A stretch of DNA of 37,073 bases from Verrucomicrobia bacterium Tous-C9LFEB (GTDB lineage Bacteria; Acidobacteriota; Terriglobia; Terriglobales; Acidobacteriaceae): positions 1-37,073 of the forward strand of contig CAJCIP010000106.1 of the NCBI GenBank assembly GCA_903970445.1, in the 5' to 3' direction. The position numbers and the translations under genes are program-made. The notes beneath the pieces are model-generated. The model worked only from the letters and a program-made list of their open reading frames with translations, was not told the DNA's origin and ran no database searches. Below are positions 8,163 through 16,876 of the stretch, piece after piece. Within the stretch, counting starts at the first letter, position 1; every line of letters begins with the position of its first letter.

Positions 8163-9437
8163 TCACGCCGGGTTCGCGGCGATCCCGGAACCACCATCGG
8201 CGACGGCCCGGATAGCATCGCTTGTACGAGCCGGAATCGTTGCTTGCTTGGCTTGACTGCGCAGCCTGGCTTTCACGCCGATGATTGTGTAGACGGCAAA
8301 AAACAGGAACTGCTCCGCGCCGAAATATTCACCGGACCGGCAGAATTTCATCAACACATAGCACAGCAGGGACATCGCAATGGCGCGTTCCTCAGCCGAT
8401 CCGCCGCGCGGAAAATAGTGCCATAGATACCAGAACGCACCGATCACGCCCACCAGGCCCAGCTCAGAAATGATCCGCAGCATCAGCGACGACGCATCCC
8501 ATTGGCCCAGAGTGCGAAGATTGTCCGGCAGGAAGAAAGCGCCAGGCACAAGGTCAAGGAATCGCTCGTGTGCAATAACGTGAGACCCCAGGCCGCCACC
8601 AACTATCGGGTGTTCCGCAAACTGCTTTTCCGTGATGAACGTATTCGCGACCACCCCGAAGCTGCTTTCATTGATGTTGTTGATGTCTCCCGTGCTCAGG
8701 CCGATGAACAGGTCGCCCATCCTGGCCTGAAAGAGTGGCGAGAAAGTCCAAGCGAGCGCAAAGACAATGACGAGGACCGGCGGGACAAATACCCTCCCGA
8801 ACCGGTAACGCAGACCGAAAAGAAAGATGCCGAGCATCATCCCGATATAGCCGACCGAAGAAAGTGTCATGACGCAGGCAGCCAGCAGCGTCAGCAAACG
8901 TATCCCGTAGCGGCGATTGCGCTGCCACTGATCCGCGTAATAGAAGACGGCAGGCACGCACACAATCGCGAACCCACTGGGCTCTAGAAAAATGCCCGTG
9001 ACACGTCCCTTCGGGTACCCTTGGAACGGCAAGAGTAAAAACCCGATCCAGGCGGAATACAAGGCAAATTGCGCGTAAAGCCGAAACACTCGGACAGCGT
9101 CAAAGCGGTTGAAGCGCATGAACGTGGCGCTGTAACAGGCGAATACGCTGATTCCCATCATTGCTTTGAAAAAGCCGCCTGTTGAATTGGTTCCGAGCAC
9201 CAGACCGAAGATCCCGCTGCCAAACAGGTAGGCTAAAAACCAGCCCAGTCTCTTCGGAAACCATCGATACCCCGTGAGGATAAGCAGGGCAAAATTGAAG
9301 GCGATGACAAAGTAGAAGTAGAAGAGATTGACGCCTCCCACAACGATCAAAAAGCGGTTGCAGAACGCTCCCGCTACCGTGGAGTACAGTATCCATTTGC
9401 GAAGTGCAGGCAATCTCTTCCCCGGCCAATCAGACAT
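8163..9437 (-). CDS. O-antigen ligase / Wzy polymerase-like membrane protein
   Basis: About 424 residues with ten or more hydrophobic helices. The large extracytoplasmic loop has EHPIVGGGLGSHVIAHERFLD, close to the P-x-x-G-x-G...H signature of WaaL/Wzy-type proteins. These act at the outer face of the inner membrane and polymerise or ligate undecaprenyl-linked glycans. I chose the ATG at 9437, which has AGG a few bases upstream. A TTG nine codons earlier (9464) is possible but would nearly meet the divergent gene. The divergent neighbour at 9469 and the GT-C pair at 4-6.7 kb suggest an envelope polysaccharide region. Whether it is a ligase or a polymerase cannot be told from sequence alone. 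Confidence 0.78.
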   Translation of the reverse strand: MSDWPGKRLPALRKWILYSTVAGAFCNRFLIVVGGVNLFYFYFVIAFNFALLILTGYRWFPKRLGWFLAYLFGSGIFGLVLGTNSTGGFFKAMMGISVFACYSATFMRFNRFDAVRVFRLYAQFALYSAWIGFLLLPFQGYPKGRVTGIFLEPSGFAIVCVPAVFYYADQWQRNRRYGIRLLTLLAACVMTLSSVGYIGMMLGIFLFGLRYRFGRVFVPPVLVIVFALAWTFSPLFQARMGDLFIGLSTGDINNINESSFGVVANTFITEKQFAEHPIVGGGLGSHVIAHERFLDLVPGAFFLPDNLRTLGQWDASSLMLRIISELGLVGVIGAFWYLWHYFPRGGSAEERAIAMSLLCYVLMKFCRSGEYFGAEQFLFFAVYTIIGVKARLRSQAKQATIPARTSDAIRAVADGGSGIAANPA

Positions 9438-9468
9438 TAGCCTACACCGGCGAATCTCGCGCAACGGT

Positions 9469-10656
9469 GTGCGCTGGGCGCGGGCTTACGTGTGTTTCGC
9501 CGGGCTCGTCGGGATTTCTTATGCCGTAGTTTTTTCGCTGCGGCGTGCACCGTGGCCGCTCAGCGATTGGCTCACAAACTACGAAGGTGGATTTGTGCGC
9601 CGGGGCTTGCCGGGCGAAATCCTTATAAAATTTTCCGGGCTGACGCACATACCCCTCGTGTGGACGGTCGCTGCCCTGCAGATAGTCTGCCTTCTTTGTT
9701 TTGCCATTTCGTTATGGTGGCTCGTAGGGCGTGTCTTCCGCACATCCACGCCAATCTGGCCAAAGGCTCTTCTGCTCTCACCCGCAACACTGGCCTTCTT
9801 CTGGTTCGACCCGGTGTTCATCCTTCGTAAAGAAGTCGCCTTGTTCGCGATACTCGGCGTGCTCGTGCTTCTGCTCCACCGCGAAGCCGGCGCGTCGGAT
9901 ACGCTCGTCACGCTTTACTTAGCCCTGGGCTGCCCTCTTCTGTTGCTCTCTCATGAAGGACTCATCTGTTACACGCCATACATGTTTGCCCTTGTATGTC
10001 TGAAGCGGCGGAGCGTGCGACGGGCGGCGTACATCTGCGCCGTTCCCGCGGCTCTTAGCCTGATCTCCGTGATAATTGCAGCGCGCTACACCGGAAACGG
10101 CACGACGGCTGATCTGATATGTCGCTCGGTTGGCGGTCCTACGACCGGTCTCTGCACCGGACCGATCTATTACCTTGGAGTGTCGCGCGGCGTGTACGAA
10201 GCCGAGGTGCGTCTGATGCTTCACGACACTCGCACGATGATCGCATTCGGCATCACTACAACATTAGCGCTGCTTCCCGTCGTGGCCGGCTTAGCTGACC
10301 TCTGGCATAGGCCCGTATCCCGAGAGACACGACTTGTATTGCCACTTGCCTGTGCGCTGTCTGCTACAGCCTCGCTTGTGCTGTTTCTTGAGGCACAGGA
10401 TTGGACACGCTGGATCTATATACACCTTGTGTGTCTGCTGCTTGTGCTGTTGTCCGCGGTTGAACACAGACGCGCGACAGGAGTGCCTATTCTGCGACAT
10501 GCAAAGCAAGCCGGTCGCAGCCGAGCCCTGGTCATAGTTCTGCTCTTCGGCTACGCGACGGCTTGGCACCTCCCCGCCTTGCGCGAGTACAAACCCTTCG
10601 GCTACGGCAGCTTGCTGCTGCGTTTGGAACGCCACACGAGCGAGAAGTTTCGCTAG
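9469..10656 (+). CDS. Polytopic membrane protein of unknown function (glycan-cluster type)
   Basis: About 395 residues with about ten hydrophobic helices. The first loop carries SDWLTNYEGGFVRRGLPGEI, a motif I recognise from uncharacterised membrane proteins found in polysaccharide loci. I know of no assigned function. A longer frame begins at 9328, but it would lie antisense to the 5' end of the ligase-like gene, so I prefer the GTG at 9469 (GTG at 9490 also possible). Start codons of the two divergent genes are then about 30 bases apart, leaving little room for separate promoters. A conserved-looking luminal segment (CRSVGGPTTGLCTGP) has two cysteines that could form a disulfide. It may be a GT-C-like or flippase-like protein. 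Confidence 0.65.
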   Translation: MRWARAYVCFAGLVGISYAVVFSLRRAPWPLSDWLTNYEGGFVRRGLPGEILIKFSGLTHIPLVWTVAALQIVCLLCFAISLWWLVGRVFRTSTPIWPKALLLSPATLAFFWFDPVFILRKEVALFAILGVLVLLLHREAGASDTLVTLYLALGCPLLLLSHEGLICYTPYMFALVCLKRRSVRRAAYICAVPAALSLISVIIAARYTGNGTTADLICRSVGGPTTGLCTGPIYYLGVSRGVYEAEVRLMLHDTRTMIAFGITTTLALLPVVAGLADLWHRPVSRETRLVLPLACALSATASLVLFLEAQDWTRWIYIHLVCLLLVLLSAVEHRRATGVPILRHAKQAGRSRALVIVLLFGYATAWHLPALREYKPFGYGSLLLRLERHTSEKFR

Positions 10657-10709
10657 AGCATCTTTCTTTCAGGTGTAGTCGAGAGTCCAGATGGAGCCAT
10701 GGTGTACTC

Positions 10710-10790
10710 GCGCTGAAGGCGCAACATGCAAGCCTGAGCCAACGCCCCGGATTAGGCAGCGATCGAACGCCAAGCGCTGAAGGCGCGACA
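10710..10790. repeat. Pair of dispersed-type direct repeats
   Basis: Two near-identical copies of GCGCTGAAGGCGC(A/G)ACA lie at 10710-10726 and 10774-10790. They sit in the 184-base gap between two convergent genes. The unit contains the short palindrome GCGC...GCGC. It looks like one of the small interspersed repeats of acidobacterial genomes. Confidence 0.5.
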
Positions 10791-10840
10791 TAGAACGCGG
10801 CTGCGGGCCGGCAGGTAACCGCTGTATCCTCCGTGAGCCC

Positions 10841-11947
10841 CTACTTCATCCTGAAAGTTTTCACAAAGAATTGCACAGCCATGGCGCTCACCTGCGCGTG
10901 GACGGCGTCGCGATCAACGCCGGGCGCGTCGATGCAATAGACAGCAAGCTGTTTCTTCCCAAGTTCCGTGCAGGTATCAAGAAACGTGTAGTGGGCTACC
11001 TGGCCGGGCAGCACAACCTCACGAGCGCCATGTACATTCGCCCGCAGAATATCAGCATTTTCGTTTGCGGGCGCGATGGGATCCGCAGCTCCGACAACAA
11101 TAGAGACCGGCGTACGAATCGCGCGAAGGCTTTCTGTCGTGAGTACCTGGCCGAGCGCCGGAGCAATCGCGAACACAGCAGTGATGCGCGGGTCTCGGTA
11201 GCTTTCGGCAGAGCGCGCCAGCGATTCACCGCTCGTCTTGCGCACGCGCGCTAACAACTCATCACCACCTTGCACCGGCGGGTCGAGCTTGCGCATCTCC
11301 GGCACGAAGCAGTCCGGCGAACGCGGAGCGACACGGCATTTATCGAACACGGGACTCACATCCGTCTCCGCGCCGGCAAGTTCCATCACGGTGTATCCAC
11401 CCAGCGAAAATCCTGCGGCCCCGACGCGCGTGACGTCAATCTTCGGGCCAAGCTCTGGATCCTTCAGCACGCCGTCGAGCACTTCGCTGATGTCCGTAGC
11501 GCGTTCCCACCACAGCAGGAATCCCTCTGCGGTATACGACTCCGTACTGTTGTTGCCGGGATGATCGACTGCTGCCGCAATGAATCCCGCGCGTGCAAGC
11601 GCTGTCGCCAACCATGCGAGCTGTGCGGCGCTGCCACCCGTTCCATGCGAAAGCAAAATCAGCGGGAACTTCCGCAGCGCGGGCGCAAACTGCGCGTTCG
11701 GCGCAGACAATCCAAGCTGAAACAGCGGTGCGTCCGGCGGCCCGATAAACTGTGGCGCCTCGACGGTGCTATCTACCGCCGGGTACCAGATCGTGACATG
11801 AAGCTCCTTATGTTCCGCGCCGCGCCAGTTCCGACGTGCTTCCGGATGGAAGACGCGCGTCGTCGTTCCAACCTTGTTCTGCGCGAACAGAGGTGTCGCG
11901 AAGATTATGAACGCGTAACAACACAGATCGAGAAAACGGAACCTCAT
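10841..11947 (-). CDS. Exported alpha/beta hydrolase (dienelactone hydrolase / PAF-acetylhydrolase-like)
   Basis: A 368-residue protein with an N-terminal signal peptide (about residues 1-22, ending PLFAQ), so it is probably periplasmic. The core begins HVTIWYP, then PLILLSHGTGGSAAQ (oxyanion-hole region), then DHPGNNSTES. The nucleophile elbow is GFSLGG with Ser181. The likely catalytic Asp is in the VVGAADPIAP segment and the His in AHYTFLD near the end. Architecture and length match the bacterial PAF-acetylhydrolase/dienelactone-hydrolase-like group, which cleaves esters. The substrate is unknown. It lies 136 bases downstream of the photolyase gene on the same strand, with a repeat in the gap, and is probably transcribed separately. 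Confidence 0.82.
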   Translation of the reverse strand: MRFRFLDLCCYAFIIFATPLFAQNKVGTTTRVFHPEARRNWRGAEHKELHVTIWYPAVDSTVEAPQFIGPPDAPLFQLGLSAPNAQFAPALRKFPLILLSHGTGGSAAQLAWLATALARAGFIAAAVDHPGNNSTESYTAEGFLLWWERATDISEVLDGVLKDPELGPKIDVTRVGAAGFSLGGYTVMELAGAETDVSPVFDKCRVAPRSPDCFVPEMRKLDPPVQGGDELLARVRKTSGESLARSAESYRDPRITAVFAIAPALGQVLTTESLRAIRTPVSIVVGAADPIAPANENADILRANVHGAREVVLPGQVAHYTFLDTCTELGKKQLAVYCIDAPGVDRDAVHAQVSAMAVQFFVKTFRMK

Positions 11948-12008
11948 CCATTCAGCCTACAGCTGTTCCCCTCAAGGTCTAGGCCTTGCTTCGGCTTTAC
12001 TTTTGTTT

Positions 12009-12032
12009 GTCATTCCCGCAGGGAATCTGCGT
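12009..12032. repeat. Dispersed repeat, GTCATTCCCGCAGGGAATC type
   Basis: The core ATTCCCGCAGGGAAT is a near-perfect palindrome. It lies in the 136-base gap between the photolyase and hydrolase genes. I recognise it as a type of intergenic repeat common in this bacterial group; its function is unknown. Confidence 0.45.
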
Positions 12033-12083
12033 CTTGCAGCGCCACCACACCTGAAGGGAGATGAGCCGTGAGATCGTGCACAG

Positions 12084-13622
12084 CTACCTTGGAAGATCCT
12101 GTGCCATCTGGATGTAGCTCGTTGCGTCAAACTTCCTCTTCGCGCTATCGCTCGACATGTAGCGCCGCTTGCCGAAAATCTTGCGCTCCTGCCACGGTCT
12201 GTCGAATTTGCCCAGCACGGTCCATGCAATGCCTGAGTAGCCATTGGGGTCGCGCCCATCGAGAAAATACTTGTCGTTTAAATGGATCATCCACTTTATC
12301 GCGGTCTCCGCGTTCGGAGTCCACTCCACGATCTTCTTGCCCCACAGCATGCGCATATAGTTCGGCATCCATCCGTGATGCACCATCTGTGTCTGCGCGG
12401 CGTTCCAAAGATCGTCGTACGTCTGCGAAGTCTCAAGCTGCTCGAGCGTGTACAGCACTTCTCGCTTGTCGCCGTCGTGCTTGGCGATCGTTTCGCGCGC
12501 CCACTTATCGGCACAGCCCGTGTTGTCATAATCCGGCTGGTAGCGCACAAAGTTCACACTCAGCTCGCGCCAGGTGATGACTTCATTGAAGTAACTGTCG
12601 CGCGCCCCCGCAAGGCTCCTGTCCTTCTCCACGGCTTCATTCAATGCGAGCGCAACCGTGAGTGGCCCAATGTGCCCGAAATGAAGATACGGGCTGAGCC
12701 GGCTGGTCGCTTCGCGCTCAGGATGGTTGCGGTCATCTGCATACTTGCCGAGCTTCTTGGTGATGAACTCCTGTAGCCGCCGCGACGCCTCTTTGCGTCC
12801 GCCCTTCCACGCCTCGACAGGGGAAACGCTTCGGTCGAATTCCTTCCATCCTTGCGTCATGTCCGCGCGCACATCATCTTTCATCAGGCCTTTCGGCATG
12901 CGCCAGCGTTTTTCCGCGGCAGCGTTTTCAAAAGGCTGCAAAAACTCCGGCATCAGGCGCGCAATGCGTGGCCTCACAATCGCCCCTGAATACTGCGCCT
13001 TCAAGAGCAGCTTCGACGGCACGATCACATCTGCGTCCACCGTCCAGAACGGCACCTTCAGCTGCTCAGCCAACCGCACACGCCAGCTTTCCGGCACGCG
13101 CATGGGATTTTCATCGCCAACGACCATTGCAGCTTTCACATCTGCGAAGAACCGCTCGTGATCCTCATGCGGCGCGCGCCGCATAACGAAGCCAATGCCG
13201 CGTTCCGCGCAGTCCTCTTCAATGTCCGGCAAACCTTCGTTGAGGAAGCGATAGTGCCGTAGATTTGCATGCGGAAAGTTCTTGATGCCCGCGAAATAGG
13301 CCACAACTGGCAGACCCAGTGCGTTTCCTATCGCCACCGCTTTATCGAGTGCGTGATTGTCCAGGCCGCGTTCCGCGCGCTGCATCCAGTACACAATGCA
13401 CTTGCCTTCCGAAGCAGGCGCGCCGCCCCGCCGCACGGTTACGCGCCGATCGTCTGCTAACGTCTTCAGCGCAGCCGGAACAGCTGCGTCGGCTTGCAAC
13501 TCTTCTGCAATCCGCGCATAGCCTGCATCGCGTTGCTGCGCCGCGGTGAGTTCGACATCTTTCACCGCAGGCTTCTTCGCCGACGCCGTGCGCGCTGCTT
13601 TCTTTACTGTTGTCTTCGCCAT
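12084..13622 (-). CDS. Class II CPD photolyase (deoxyribodipyrimidine photo-lyase)
   Basis: About 512 residues. It repairs UV-made cyclobutane pyrimidine dimers with light, using FAD. Class II features are clear: VYWMQRAERGLDNHAL in the antenna domain, SRLSPYLHFGHIGP, YFNEVITWRELSVNF, then WNAAQTQMVHHGWMP, LNDKYFLDGRDPNGYSG and FGKRRYMSSDSAKRKFD at the end. I chose the ATG at 13622, which gives an Ala/Lys-rich N-terminal tail (about 22 residues). The open frame extends further upstream to 13730, but that would overlap the divergent acetyltransferase. The usual class II ending (RYMNYAGCKRKFD) is changed to SSDSA, a modest variation. It is divergent from the GNAT gene, with 68 bases between them. 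Confidence 0.93.
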   Translation of the reverse strand: MAKTTVKKAARTASAKKPAVKDVELTAAQQRDAGYARIAEELQADAAVPAALKTLADDRRVTVRRGGAPASEGKCIVYWMQRAERGLDNHALDKAVAIGNALGLPVVAYFAGIKNFPHANLRHYRFLNEGLPDIEEDCAERGIGFVMRRAPHEDHERFFADVKAAMVVGDENPMRVPESWRVRLAEQLKVPFWTVDADVIVPSKLLLKAQYSGAIVRPRIARLMPEFLQPFENAAAEKRWRMPKGLMKDDVRADMTQGWKEFDRSVSPVEAWKGGRKEASRRLQEFITKKLGKYADDRNHPEREATSRLSPYLHFGHIGPLTVALALNEAVEKDRSLAGARDSYFNEVITWRELSVNFVRYQPDYDNTGCADKWARETIAKHDGDKREVLYTLEQLETSQTYDDLWNAAQTQMVHHGWMPNYMRMLWGKKIVEWTPNAETAIKWMIHLNDKYFLDGRDPNGYSGIAWTVLGKFDRPWQERKIFGKRRYMSSDSAKRKFDATSYIQMAQDLPR

Positions 13623-13690
13623 AAGATTTCCACTGTTCCATCCGATGCAAAAGTGCCGGCAAACATCGCTCGCATGATGGAGCCGATACG

Positions 13691-14338
13691 ATGGAATCGA
13701 GAGCACACACGATGTCCTGCAATACGGCAAACAATCAACCCGCGACCCCCACCGGGCTCAGCGAAGGCGCAACAGAGCACATCCGGCTCCGCAGCGCTAC
13801 ACAAGCTGACGCGCAAGCCTTGGCGTTGATCGGGGGAGCGGCCTTTCTGGAAGCATTCACATGGATGCTTCCCGGCGAAGACATCATCGATTTCTGCGCA
13901 AAGAACCACACTGTAGACGCTTACGCGCGCTATCTCGATCAGGCTGACACGCGCATCACCCTAGCCGAGACGATCACCGGTGCTCCCATTGGCTACGACA
14001 TGCTCACCACGCCTGATCTGCCGACGATTGACGTGCATCCGTCCGACATCGAGCTGAAGCGCATCTACCTGCTCTCACGCTTCCGCTCCCTGAGAACACC
14101 TGTTCTCGACGCAGACGGTGAGGTTGTGGACGGTCTGCGTGCGGGTCCCGCGCTGATGGAAAGCGCAGTTGCTAACGCACGTGCGATGAACCGCGCGCGA
14201 CTCTTACTCGGCACGCACGACGGCAACCTGCGTGCGATCGCTTTCTATCTTCGGAACGGCTTCGAGAAGATCGGCACGCGCACCTTCAGGGTTGGCGCGC
14301 AGACCTGCTGCGACTCCGTTTTCGCAAAGCAGCTGTAG
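13691..14338 (+). CDS. GNAT-family N-acetyltransferase
   Basis: A 215-residue protein of the GNAT fold. It begins the domain with IRLRSATQADAQALALIG. The core strand is ELKRIYLLSRFR, followed by a helix, then ARLLLGTHDGNLRAIAFYLRN and GFEKIGTRTFRVG, the typical beta5-alpha4-beta6 end of the fold. The usual Q/RxxGxG/A acetyl-CoA loop is replaced by RSLRTP plus a longer insert and GLRAGPALM. The ATG at 13691 has GGAG eight bases upstream, which decides the start over the ATG at 13712. The substrate is unknown; relatives acetylate small molecules or protein N-termini. It is divergent from photolyase and may share a transcript with the zinc-ribbon gene downstream. Confidence 0.85.
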   Translation: MESRAHTMSCNTANNQPATPTGLSEGATEHIRLRSATQADAQALALIGGAAFLEAFTWMLPGEDIIDFCAKNHTVDAYARYLDQADTRITLAETITGAPIGYDMLTTPDLPTIDVHPSDIELKRIYLLSRFRSLRTPVLDADGEVVDGLRAGPALMESAVANARAMNRARLLLGTHDGNLRAIAFYLRNGFEKIGTRTFRVGAQTCCDSVFAKQL

Positions 14339-14346
14339 GTCGTGCC

Positions 14347-14661
14347 TTGAAGCTCACCAGCCCATCCGGCCCTGCTCGCCGCTCCGCACAACGATCTGCA
14401 ACGCGTGCGCTCACCACGGAGCCCGGCTTCGTCAATCCCAACAGGCAGAAGGTGATTGCCTCGACGGGCGCTGCCTCCACCACGCGCAACAATCAGGCGA
14501 TCTACCATCTGCGCTGCGGTCTCTGCGCCCACGAGTATGGCTGCAACGGTCTCGACATCAAAGCGCGACTCTGCCCTGCATGCCAGAACGGCGCGCCGGG
14601 AGAACCCTTGCGTGAGCCTGCAACCATGCTTCTCTTCGGGTCTGAACAGCCTTCGCGGTAG
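14347..14661 (+). CDS. Small zinc-ribbon-like conserved protein
   Basis: A 104-residue frame with a TTG start; no ATG is available before the conserved part. The core is FVNPNRQKVIASTG, then IYHLRCGLCAHEYGCNG and RLCPACQNGAPGEPL. Two Cys-x-x-Cys pairs (about residues 57/60 and 76/79) would hold one zinc ion. I recognise this pattern from small uncharacterised bacterial proteins that often read NPxRQxVI...YGxNGxDI...CPxCQ. Its role is not known; DNA or RNA contact is possible. It starts 9 bases after the acetyltransferase stop. The N-terminal 25 residues are basic and Ser/Arg-rich. Confidence 0.65.
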   Translation: MKLTSPSGPARRSAQRSATRALTTEPGFVNPNRQKVIASTGAASTTRNNQAIYHLRCGLCAHEYGCNGLDIKARLCPACQNGAPGEPLREPATMLLFGSEQPSR

Positions 14662-14799
14662 CGTCTTTGCCGTCCTGCGTGAATGCTCTGTTGTCTTTGC
14701 TGATTCATGACCATGATTCGCACTGCGTTCTTTCCACTTTCATCGCGGGTTCTCATCCGTGCTCCAGAATTTGTGCAGTTGGCGAATTCAGGAGAACCA

Positions 14800-15951
14800 A
14801 TGCAGCCGAGAACGACCGTTTCGTGCGCCTGGAAAAACGGCTCTGCTTCACACCCATATCATTCAGGCCTTTCCCTTCACAGCCACACCAGCATGTCGGA
14901 GGAAACGCTCACCTTCATTCACAAAATGTTCGCGTACCTGCCGGGACTCAGCTCAGTGTTCGCGCACTACGAGCGCCAGAGCCGGCGCTACGATTTCCAG
15001 CTGGATTTCGTCCGCGCGCATTGGCGTCCGCCGCTGGTGCCGCGCATGGCCTATGACCTGGAAGCCAATCAGATCCTCGCTCTTGGTCTTCAGGCCATCG
15101 TTTCTCTCACGGATCACGACAACATGGAAGCGCCGATGCTCTTGCGCACCGTGCCCAGCTCGCGCGGTATTCCTGTTTCTGTGGAGTGGACGGTCCCGTT
15201 CGCAGGCACTGAATTTCACATCGGCATCCACAACCTTCCGGTAGCGGAAGGAACAGCCTGGCTGAAACGCTTTGCGAACTACACAGAAGCACCCAACGAG
15301 GAGGTTCTCTTCGCCATCCTGCACGAGATGCACGAGATGCCGGGCGTCCTGATCGTTCTCAACCACCCGTTGTGGGACTTGTACAAAGTTGGTCGCGAAC
15401 ACCACGAGCGGGAACTGTTGCGGTTCATGAGTCTTGCGGGGTTTTCCATCCATGCGCTTGAGCTCAACGGACTGCGCCACGTGCGCGAGAACCGCCGCGT
15501 AGCACAGTTGGCGCGCGATACCGGCCACCTGCTTATCTCCGGCGGCGATCGCCACAGCCTTGAGCCAAACGCCTGCATCAATCTTTCACACGCCACGAAC
15601 TTCCGCGAGTTTGTTGAAGAGATTCGCATCGAGCGCCGCAGCCACATCCTCTTCATGGAGCAATATGCAAAGTCCTGGGAGGCGCGCATCCTGCACTCCA
15701 CGCTCGATGCCGTGACCGATTTCCCTGAGTTCACCAAAGGCTGGCGACGCTGGGACGATCGCTGCTTTCACCCGGATCGTGATGGGATCATGCGCCCCCT
15801 AAGCGAACTCTGGATGCATGGTCACGCACCGTTACCACTTCGTGCCGCCATTGAGTTCGTGCGCTTGGGCCGCAGCCGCACATTCACAAAAACGTTCAGT
15901 ATGGCGTTTACGGGATCCGGCGATGCGCTGGCCGAAATGGAGCTGCTATGA
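14800..15951 (+). CDS. PHP-domain metal-dependent phosphoesterase
   Basis: About 383 residues. I chose the ATG at 14800 because GGAGAA lies four bases upstream; the frame is open further up to 14707. Metal-binding PHP motifs are in order: LHSHT (H27, H29), LTDHDN (D105, H106), VEWT (E129), FHIGIHNLP (H140), VLNHPLWD (H189) and GGDRH (D250, H252). PHP domains bind three metals and hydrolyse phosphoesters (histidinol phosphate, nucleotides, DNA 3' ends). The spacing between the first two motifs is long (about 75 residues), and an extra C-terminal part of about 120 residues follows the last motif. No nuclease or polymerase domain is attached. The substrate is unknown. Confidence 0.8.
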   Translation: MQPRTTVSCAWKNGSASHPYHSGLSLHSHTSMSEETLTFIHKMFAYLPGLSSVFAHYERQSRRYDFQLDFVRAHWRPPLVPRMAYDLEANQILALGLQAIVSLTDHDNMEAPMLLRTVPSSRGIPVSVEWTVPFAGTEFHIGIHNLPVAEGTAWLKRFANYTEAPNEEVLFAILHEMHEMPGVLIVLNHPLWDLYKVGREHHERELLRFMSLAGFSIHALELNGLRHVRENRRVAQLARDTGHLLISGGDRHSLEPNACINLSHATNFREFVEEIRIERRSHILFMEQYAKSWEARILHSTLDAVTDFPEFTKGWRRWDDRCFHPDRDGIMRPLSELWMHGHAPLPLRAAIEFVRLGRSRTFTKTFSMAFTGSGDALAEMELL

Positions 15952-16007
15952 GGCGAACCTTGTCGAGCTATGTGGTCATCTCGACTGGTCACGTACGACT
16001 TGCCAAC

Positions 16008-16778
16008 TCAAGCTTTCTCGTGCGCATGCTGCGCTGCCACAGATTCCCGTATGTCGATGTGCTCTGCCGTATACGGCCGCTTGAAGAACGTCGTCCATAG
16101 GTAGTTCACCGAATACTTAGCCGCCATCCGCACCATACCTTCGTGCTTCAATCGCCGCGCCGAGGAATGCATCTTCAGATCAAACGTGAACAACACCTTG
16201 CCGACCTGGTGCATGCGGCGCGCGATGTCTGTGTCTTCGCCATAGAAGCTGATGTCGAGATTGAAGCCTCCAATCCTTTCCAGGGCCGCGCGCGTGACGA
16301 CGAAGTTGCCGCCCTGCACCATGGATCCGACGCGCAGCACGTAACGGTTCACCGCGTACGTAACCCAGGCCAGGCCATAGAACACCCACACCGCCCTACG
16401 CTGTTTTGGCGAAAGATCGTAATAGTGCAATGGGCCGGAAAGCGCGACGAGCTCGCGGTCACGCCGGAACTCGCGAAGCACGCGCTCCACCCACCAGGGC
16501 GGCAGGCGGGAGTCGGAGTCCACATTCGCAATCAGCGTGCCGGAGCTCGCGAGGAATCCTGCCTGGCGCGCGTGGGTCAGTCCCTTGCGCGGCTCATCGA
16601 CAACGTACACGCCCGGATAACGCTCTGCAACGGCTCGCGTACCGTCGGTGCTCGCGTTATTGACGACGATGATCTCGGTCAGATCTTCGAGCCCGGCGGT
16701 CTCCCGCAGTATCGACTCGATGCACTCAGCCAGGTACGCCTCTTCGTTGTACGCCGGAACCACAAAACTCATCAGCAT
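16008..16778 (-). CDS. Family 2 glycosyltransferase
   Basis: About 256 residues of the GT-A fold. It starts MLMSFVVPAYNEE, then EIIVVNNASTDGT (nucleotide-binding Asp), ANVDSDS (the DxD-type metal site) and FYGEDTDIARRM (the ED acceptor motif). GT2 enzymes use nucleotide-activated sugars at the cytoplasmic side of the membrane. One weak hydrophobic stretch (about residues 135-155) may touch the membrane. Candidate starts are ATG 16778, GTG 16787 (with AGGG at good spacing) and GTG 16811; the domain needs none of the extra residues. It is convergent with the PHP gene and lies about 98 bases downstream of the proline-rich exported protein gene on the same strand. The sugar and acceptor are unknown. 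Confidence 0.87.
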   Translation of the reverse strand: MLMSFVVPAYNEEAYLAECIESILRETAGLEDLTEIIVVNNASTDGTRAVAERYPGVYVVDEPRKGLTHARQAGFLASSGTLIANVDSDSRLPPWWVERVLREFRRDRELVALSGPLHYYDLSPKQRRAVWVFYGLAWVTYAVNRYVLRVGSMVQGGNFVVTRAALERIGGFNLDISFYGEDTDIARRMHQVGKVLFTFDLKMHSSARRLKHEGMVRMAAKYSVNYLWTTFFKRPYTAEHIDIRESVAAQHAHEKA

Positions 16779-16876
16779 ACGCAACACGCTATCCCTCACA
16801 TGTTGCAGCACGCTTACAACCCGGCGAGAACTCGCTGCAGGTCATCTGCCTCGATACATCGCGGCGAACACCACTG

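Noticed and set aside
9328-9468. N-terminal extension of the membrane protein gene to an ATG at 9328
   Set aside because: It would be antisense to the 5' end of the O-antigen ligase-like gene, and the added residues are polar and unlike the membrane protein start.
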